From Streptomyces sp. G-G2 (GTDB lineage: Bacteria; Actinomycetota; Actinomycetes; Streptomycetales; Streptomycetaceae): a DNA stretch of 64,000 nucleotides. Every line of letters starts with the position of its first letter. Position 1 is the stretch's first letter. The stretch lies in the NCBI RefSeq assembly GCF_030063135.1, contig NZ_JASISO010000018.1, positions 59,219 through 123,218 of the forward strand. The letters run 5' to 3'. The position numbers and the translations under genes are program-made. The notes below the pieces were generated by a model, which saw only the letters and a program-made list of their open reading frames with translations, was not told where the DNA came from and made no database searches. Shown here one piece after another: positions 59,452 to 64,000 of the stretch.

Positions 59452-60705
59452 TCATGTGCCGCAGAATTCGGCTTCGACGACTCGCTGTTCGTGGACGTTC
59501 CAGTCGCCATTGAAGTTCAATGACAGCACGTGCCCGCCGTCCGTGGTCGCCATGGTCTGCGAGATGGAGCCCTGGATGCCGCCGTTGTGCCCCCATACCT
59601 CGATGCCGCAGGTCAGCTTGATCTTCATCAGGCCCAGGCCGTAGGAGACGGCCGGCATCTCCTTGATCAGCTCGGTCGTGGTCATCTCCGCCAGCTGACG
59701 CCTATGGAGGAGCCGACCGGAGAGCAGGGCCTGGTAGAACCGATTGAGATCACGGGTGTTGGAGACCATTTCCCCGGCGGCGCCTGCGAGGGAGGGGTTG
59801 AGCTCGGTGACGTCGTACGTAGGGCTGTTCGGTTCTGCGGGCCCCGCGAGTTCCCCGGTCAGCTTTGAGTAGGCGCGTCCACTGGGGCCTGGCACGCGGG
59901 CCCAGGTGCCCGGCAGTGTGGTGGAGTCCATGTGCAGGGGGCGCAGGATCCGCCGCTCGATCTCGCGGGCGTACGAGTGGCCGGTGGCTTTCTGGATCAC
60001 CATCGCGGCGAGGACGTAGTTGGTATCGGAGTAGCTCCACCCTGTGCCGGGGTCGAAGGCCGGCTGGTGGGTCATGGCGAGTTCGACGATCTGCTGCGGC
60101 GTATAGGTGTCGTAGCGGTGCTGGAGGAAGTCGGTGCTGAACTCCTTGCGTTTGAAGTCCTCGTCGTCGGTGTAGCTGTAGATGCCGCTGGTGTGGTTGA
60201 GGAGCTGGCGCAAAGTGATCTTCGTTCCGTCGTGGCCGTTGCCCCGCACCACGCCCGGCAGCCAGTGGTCGACGGTGTCGTCCAGGTTCAGCCTGTCATC
60301 GGCTTCGAGCTGGAGGACGACGGTGGCTACGAACGTCTTGGTGATCGATCCCGCCCGGAATCGGTCATCGGCCCGCGGCTGTCGGCCTGTTGCCATATCG
60401 GCAGTGCCCGCATGGCCTGCCCAGACGTCGTGCCCCCGCTGGGCGAGCGCGATCGCACCGGGCGGTCCGCCCTGGACCACCCCGTCCAAGGCCGCCTGCG
60501 TGGCCTGGTGGCCGCTGCGCGCGGTCGAGGCCTGACCGGCGTCCTCGGCGCCCGCCGCCGACGCGGGCAGGGCGAATCCGGCGGTCAGCATCGCCGTCGC
60601 GACCGCCCCGACAGCGGTGACCCGCAACCTCGGCGCCCCGGGCCTGCCGCCAACCCTCCTCCTGGGCGAACGTGATCCGTCTGCTGCATGCGTGTGCTCG
60701 TACAC
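59452..60705 (-). CDS. Secreted serine hydrolase (beta-lactamase/D-Ala-D-Ala carboxypeptidase family)
   Basis: 417 residues. A long N-terminal signal (charged start, hydrophobic core VTAVGAVATAMLTAGFAL, then PASAAGA) directs export. The class C-like active site is complete: SITK (SxxK, serine nucleophile), YSDT (Yx[ND] equivalent) and HNGG (equivalent of KTG). It resembles Streptomyces DD-peptidase R61-type enzymes and could act on cell-wall peptides or beta-lactams. GTG at 60705 follows AGGAG by seven bases. Confidence 0.88.
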   Translation of the reverse strand: MYEHTHAADGSRSPRRRVGGRPGAPRLRVTAVGAVATAMLTAGFALPASAAGAEDAGQASTARSGHQATQAALDGVVQGGPPGAIALAQRGHDVWAGHAGTADMATGRQPRADDRFRAGSITKTFVATVVLQLEADDRLNLDDTVDHWLPGVVRGNGHDGTKITLRQLLNHTSGIYSYTDDEDFKRKEFSTDFLQHRYDTYTPQQIVELAMTHQPAFDPGTGWSYSDTNYVLAAMVIQKATGHSYAREIERRILRPLHMDSTTLPGTWARVPGPSGRAYSKLTGELAGPAEPNSPTYDVTELNPSLAGAAGEMVSNTRDLNRFYQALLSGRLLHRRQLAEMTTTELIKEMPAVSYGLGLMKIKLTCGIEVWGHNGGIQGSISQTMATTDGGHVLSLNFNGDWNVHEQRVVEAEFCGT

Positions 60706-60970
60706 GAAAGGCTCCTGCCGGGCCGGTGGGCGACAACTGCTCTGTGAGCCCAGTATTTTCGGTCAGGGCCTGCGCCCGGAATCCTGCCAGCCACCTGCTG
60801 TGAGGTGGTGCTAACCCCCTGACCGCCGGTCAATCTCCTCGGCGCCGACCGGTCGGCGCATCGCACGAAACGCTGACGGCTGCTCGATCGCGTTCGGTGG
60901 GGTTCGGTGGGGTTCGGCGTCGTGAGTCACCGGTCAATGCGGCCCAGTGGGTGGTGAGTGGTTTGGTGAC

Positions 60971-61290
60971 TCACCGGTGTGGGGGACCTCGGGCGCGGGG
61001 GGGCGTCATGGAGAATCCGGCCTCGTCCTCGAAGACCATCCAGCCCCGTGGGGCGCCGCAGGCTTTTATTTCCGGCCACACCTGCTGCTTCCACACCTTC
61101 CGCTTCCACAGCTCTACCGCGTGTTCGTCTCCTTCGAGTGCTCTGCGGGCAAGCGCCTGCCCGGACCAGCCGTGCCGTTTCAACAGCCGCCACACCGTGA
61201 ACCGCTCGCCGGGCTGTAGCTGGATCCCCTCACGAAACGCCCGATGCTCAGCGGTCAGGCCCCCACCCTCCGGATAGCGCGTACCACCGG
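60971..61290 (-). pseudogene. IS630-family transposase remnant with internal deletion
   Basis: Minus strand reads YPEGGGLTAEHRAFREG (N-terminal start region of IS630 transposases), then directly TVWRLLKRHGWSGQALARRA, EVxxxx-type residues, and WMVFEDEAGFSMTPPRARG (first two DDE segments). The central winged-helix region is deleted and the C-terminal DDE part is absent. Terminal inverted repeats were not found. Confidence 0.7.
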
Positions 61291-61653
61291 CCTACCGCAG
61301 GGACACGTCAGCGCAACGTTAGTGAAGCGTCAGCGGGACGTCAGGGCCAGGGCTGACACTGGACGGCCAGCAGCCCACGTCGTCCCTCGGGGAGGATCCA
61401 GGAAGGAAACCGCATTGTCTCGGCGAAGCTGATGGTGCGCCGGTTTTCCGGTCGGGGGCAGCCGCTCGGCGCCACAGGCGGCAGATGTCCGTGGAGACGC
61501 CGTCCACGTCCCAGAACGCACGCTCCATGACGTACAGGTGTCAGGCGCGACCTGCATACGCGTACGTGCTGTCCACCTGCGACCGGTAAGCTGGCGGTAT
61601 GTCATATCCTGGCTGTAAGGCCCGGATTGAGCGGATTACATCGAGAGAGTAGG

Positions 61654-62088
61654 GTGCTTACGTTGAAGAAGTTCAAGGCTGTTGTCGTCGCCGTCGCCAC
61701 CATGGCAGGACTGGTCGTGGCCGTCGCACCAGCTCAGGCGGCCGACACCTGCAGTGCGGGGGGAGGCGGCCAGTACATATGTGATTACGGCGTGAAGAAC
61801 CATGCGCTTCCGAACGGCGAGAAGGAACAGTTCTTGGTCGGCCTCGACTATGCGGTGTGGACGCGTTGGACCGTCAGCAAGAAGTGGTCCGGCTGGGTGT
61901 CCATGGGCAAGCCCGATCCCTTCGGTTCTGCCAGCGCCGCGAGCGATATCAGGGTGACCGACTCGCAGGAGCAGAGCGGATTCCGAACGAACATCTACCT
62001 CCGCAACAGCAACGGCGCCTTCGTGGGCAAGACGCGCCCCGCCCTCGGGGCGGGCTGGTGGCCTTGGGACTTCCCCAACTGCTGCTGA
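61654..62088 (+). CDS. Secreted hypothetical protein
   Basis: 144 residues. The signal peptide LKKFKAVVVAVATMAGLVVA with AQA cleavage is followed by mature ADTCSAGGGGQYICDYG and a C-terminal WWPWDFPNCC. Four cysteines could give two disulfides; aromatic residues are abundant. No family recognised. GTG at 61654 follows GAGAGAGTAGG; the TTG two codons later is an alternative start. Confidence 0.7.
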   Translation: MLTLKKFKAVVVAVATMAGLVVAVAPAQAADTCSAGGGGQYICDYGVKNHALPNGEKEQFLVGLDYAVWTRWTVSKKWSGWVSMGKPDPFGSASAASDIRVTDSQEQSGFRTNIYLRNSNGAFVGKTRPALGAGWWPWDFPNCC

Positions 62089-63297
62089 CCGAGTGGTCCG
62101 AGTGTTCCGCTGCCTGGATCGTGTGTGATTCCAGGGTCGGCTGCCACGCCGGACCGGAGAACTCTCGCCGGTCGGGCGGCGGGCCATGAGCTCGGCCATG
62201 GCGATCACGGCTTCCGAGCGGTGCGGGTGGGTTTGGTAGTAGCGGGCCGGGCTGCACCGGTGCATGAGCCGGTCGCCCCCTCGATGGTCCAACTCCGCGG
62301 AATCACCGTGGACCATGGGCTCCCAGGGGCCTCAAGGCAGGGTGGACGTCGATGCCCAAGCGGGCGTCGTGGCCGATGCCAGCGGTGCGGTGGTCGGCGT
62401 TCACCCACGCCTTGCGGGCCGCGGGCGAGCTGTGGGCGATCCGGGACAGTGGACGGACGCTGGCGCGGTGTCCGGGGCAATCGCGGCGGTGACCATGGCG
62501 ATCAGCAGCAGGCCGAGAGGGTCCGTCCCAGATGCCGCTTGCGACGGCGAGGGCCCGTGCCGTGGGGAAAGCCTCATTGACGTTCAGATTCGCATCAACC
62601 ACGCCATGGGCGCTCGCGCGCGTCGCGAAGCGATGAGGAACAGCCGTGAGCCGGCCTACGGCGAGTGATCGCCTGGCAGTCCGAGCCGGACGCCTTCACA
62701 CACCAGTGCCAAGCCGTGGGAGGCAACCGGGACGCGTTCGGCGTTTCCTCCGAGTCTCGGACTTCACGCGTGATTGCGAGCGCATCGATGCGGCGGCTGT
62801 GCCGGCAGCTCCCGTCAGACGGCGCACCGCCAGTAGACCCGGACGTGCTGATCGCTCTGGAGCAGTTGCACAGCGCTCTCGTGCAGCGGTACCGACGGTG
62901 TGTCACAAACTGCGCGTGCGGGGCTGGGTGTCACCTCTGGCCCTTGCCTGAGCCTGGCTCGCTTGCGAGCCAGGCGGGCATCAGGGCACACGGCTACGGG
63001 GCGGGTCGACGTCGAGCCGGGCCGCGTCCGTGACCACGAGGTCGTCGTAGGCAGAGCACGACGCTCTGAACTGCACCTTCCCGGTAGGGACCGAAGTGGT
63101 GTCGAGCTGGCGGCCGCCCCTGTCGGGGCGACAGAACGCCATCGATGGTCCGTAGTGGTCCCGTGCGCTCCGGCAGGAGCCCCCGGCCGGGCGGAGGCCG
63201 GTCGTACGTCTGGTGAATCCCCAGGCGCGGGAAATCGTTGGAGACGCCGTTCGGGATCGTGGCACCATGTACGGCATGACGACGAACCGAAAGGTCC
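62089..63297. other. Gene-poor, rearranged stretch
   Basis: About 1.2 kb with open frames on both strands but none with a good start plus recognisable content. Plus-strand 62665-62950 has moderately coding-like sequence ending in a Cys-rich CVTNCACGAGCH segment; minus-strand 62150-62300 has a fragment with RYYQTHPHRSEAVIAMAEL. These look like scraps of decayed genes. Confidence 0.4.
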
Positions 63298-63666
63298 ATG
63301 CCGCGTAGACGGCCAGGGCACATCCGAACTGGCGCTTCCCGCCACGGGACCCACGGGGCCAGGGCAGTCATCGACGGCTTGTCCTCACGCGCACAGTCCG
63401 AGGTCTTCGATCTCGAACGCACCCGCAACTATCTCCGGCCGGGAGACGTCAGCGCGGCTGTGCGCCTGTGGAAGGACTACGTCCACCGTCCCGAGCGCCA
63501 GCTGTGGGACGACGACGAGTGGGGCAACCCGTACTGGGACTGCTGCGGCAATCCTCTGGAGGCCCGGGCTCTGCTCGACACCGTGACGCGAGCCTTGTCC
63601 CCTCGAAGCGCCCGCGAACTCCGGCAGGCCATTGGACGGTTCGATGCCGTCTGGGACCGGCCGTGA
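63298..63666 (+). CDS. Hypothetical protein
   Basis: 122 residues. After a basic N-terminus it reads AQSEVFDLERTRNYLRPGDV and LWDDDEWGNPYWDCCGNPLE, with acidic/aromatic clusters, then a helical end SARELRQAIGRFDAVWDRP. GAAAGG precedes the ATG. No named family. Confidence 0.55.
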   Translation: MPRRRPGHIRTGASRHGTHGARAVIDGLSSRAQSEVFDLERTRNYLRPGDVSAAVRLWKDYVHRPERQLWDDDEWGNPYWDCCGNPLEARALLDTVTRALSPRSARELRQAIGRFDAVWDRP

Positions 63667-63975
63667 CAGCCGCTTTGTGCGGCCCGCAGTGTCTGCGCGG
63701 GGGACCATCAGGAGCGCCGGAAGTCGAACGCCTGATTGAATTAATGGATTACGTCCAGCCGCTTCCCTGACGATCTCGTACGCCTCCAGTCCGCCTGGCT
63801 GCGTGCGTACGAGGACATGGTCCGCCAGCCCGCAGGGGTGGGCACCACGGCTCACCACCCCGCGGTACGTCCGTTCGATCAGCCGAACATTCCCACCCTG
63901 ACTGCTCTCTGACGCGGAATCGCAGATCCGGATCGAGACAGGGGAGGGTGCCGCATACACGGGCGAGCGCCGGCG

Positions 63976-63996
63976 GGGCCCGGGACTTCCGGGCCC
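63976..63996. terminator. 8-bp hairpin at window edge
   Basis: GGGCCCGG-GACTT-CCGGGCCC, a typical high-GC terminator hairpin. The 63667-63975 interval has open frames but no gene I can support. Confidence 0.45.
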
Positions 63997-64000
63997 GGCC

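Noticed and set aside
63960..64000. Terminal palindromes as a possible Streptomyces telomere
   Set aside because: A single 8-bp hairpin at an arbitrary window end is better explained as a terminator; no series of telomere-type palindromes is visible.

Overview
This 64 kb window is high-GC DNA with long GC-rich open frames, GTG/ATG starts and purine-rich ribosome sites. The gene families (ANTAR-GAF-PAS-SpoIIE phosphatases, poly-HAMP kinases, HSP18-type regulators, DUF2267 and DUF6296 proteins, inferred mycothiol-linked arsenate reductase) point to a soil actinomycete, most likely Streptomyces. The many broken genes, transposase scraps and small orphan ORFs suggest a chromosome arm or other accessory region rather than the conserved core. 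I see no rRNA, tRNA or CRISPR array.

Layout. 0-5.4 kb: a three-gene two-component operon (membrane protein, NarL-type kinase and regulator), an LtrA-like membrane protein, two small membrane proteins and a divergent TetR regulator. 5.4-7.4 kb: a secreted glycine-rich PGRS-like repeat protein, a long hairpin terminator and a small secreted protein. 7.6-14.7 kb: a very large soluble poly-HAMP hybrid histidine kinase followed by an ANTAR/GAF/PAS/SpoIIE-type phosphatase. 15.4-20.0 kb: a choline-to-betaine style operon (betaine aldehyde dehydrogenase, APC permease, GMC oxidoreductase). 20-28 kb: a patchy zone with a tiny carbohydrate-binding-module protein, an array of GTATAC sites, a small lipoprotein behind a G13 tract, an acyltransferase, an APH-like kinase, an alpha/beta hydrolase, a 2-hydroxyacid dehydrogenase and a methyltransferase.

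28-33 kb is an arsenic island: a frameshifted YraQ/ArsP-type permease, ArsO-like flavoprotein, ArsR, ArsN-like GNAT, aquaporin AqpS, a second ArsR and ArsC. It has two divergent promoters with visible ArsR-type inverted repeats, and no ACR3/ArsB pump is present. 33-39 kb: an amine oxidase/permease operon and a second permease operon. 39.6-42.6 kb: a translationally coupled PLP enzyme and MFS exporter pair, and a small membrane protein. 43-50 kb: EF-hand and DUF6296 genes, then dihydroxyacetone kinase dhaK-dhaL with a dhaM remnant, divergent from glpF-glpK-glpD for glycerol uptake and oxidation.

50-57 kb: a two-component system whose regulator carries an in-frame amber stop, CsbD and small hydrophobic stress proteins, a frameshifted inositol-phosphatase gene, a double AsnC-domain regulator, and hydrolase and transposase scars. 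57-60.7 kb: a stress cluster (HSP18 regulator, Hsp20, two DUF2267 proteins) and a secreted serine hydrolase. 60.7-64 kb: an IS630 remnant, a small secreted protein and poorly resolved sequence.

The broken genes (permease, inositol phosphatase, response regulator, dhaM, EF-hand) may be real decay or, for single frameshifts, assembly errors. All functions are read from sequence alone; no database search was run.
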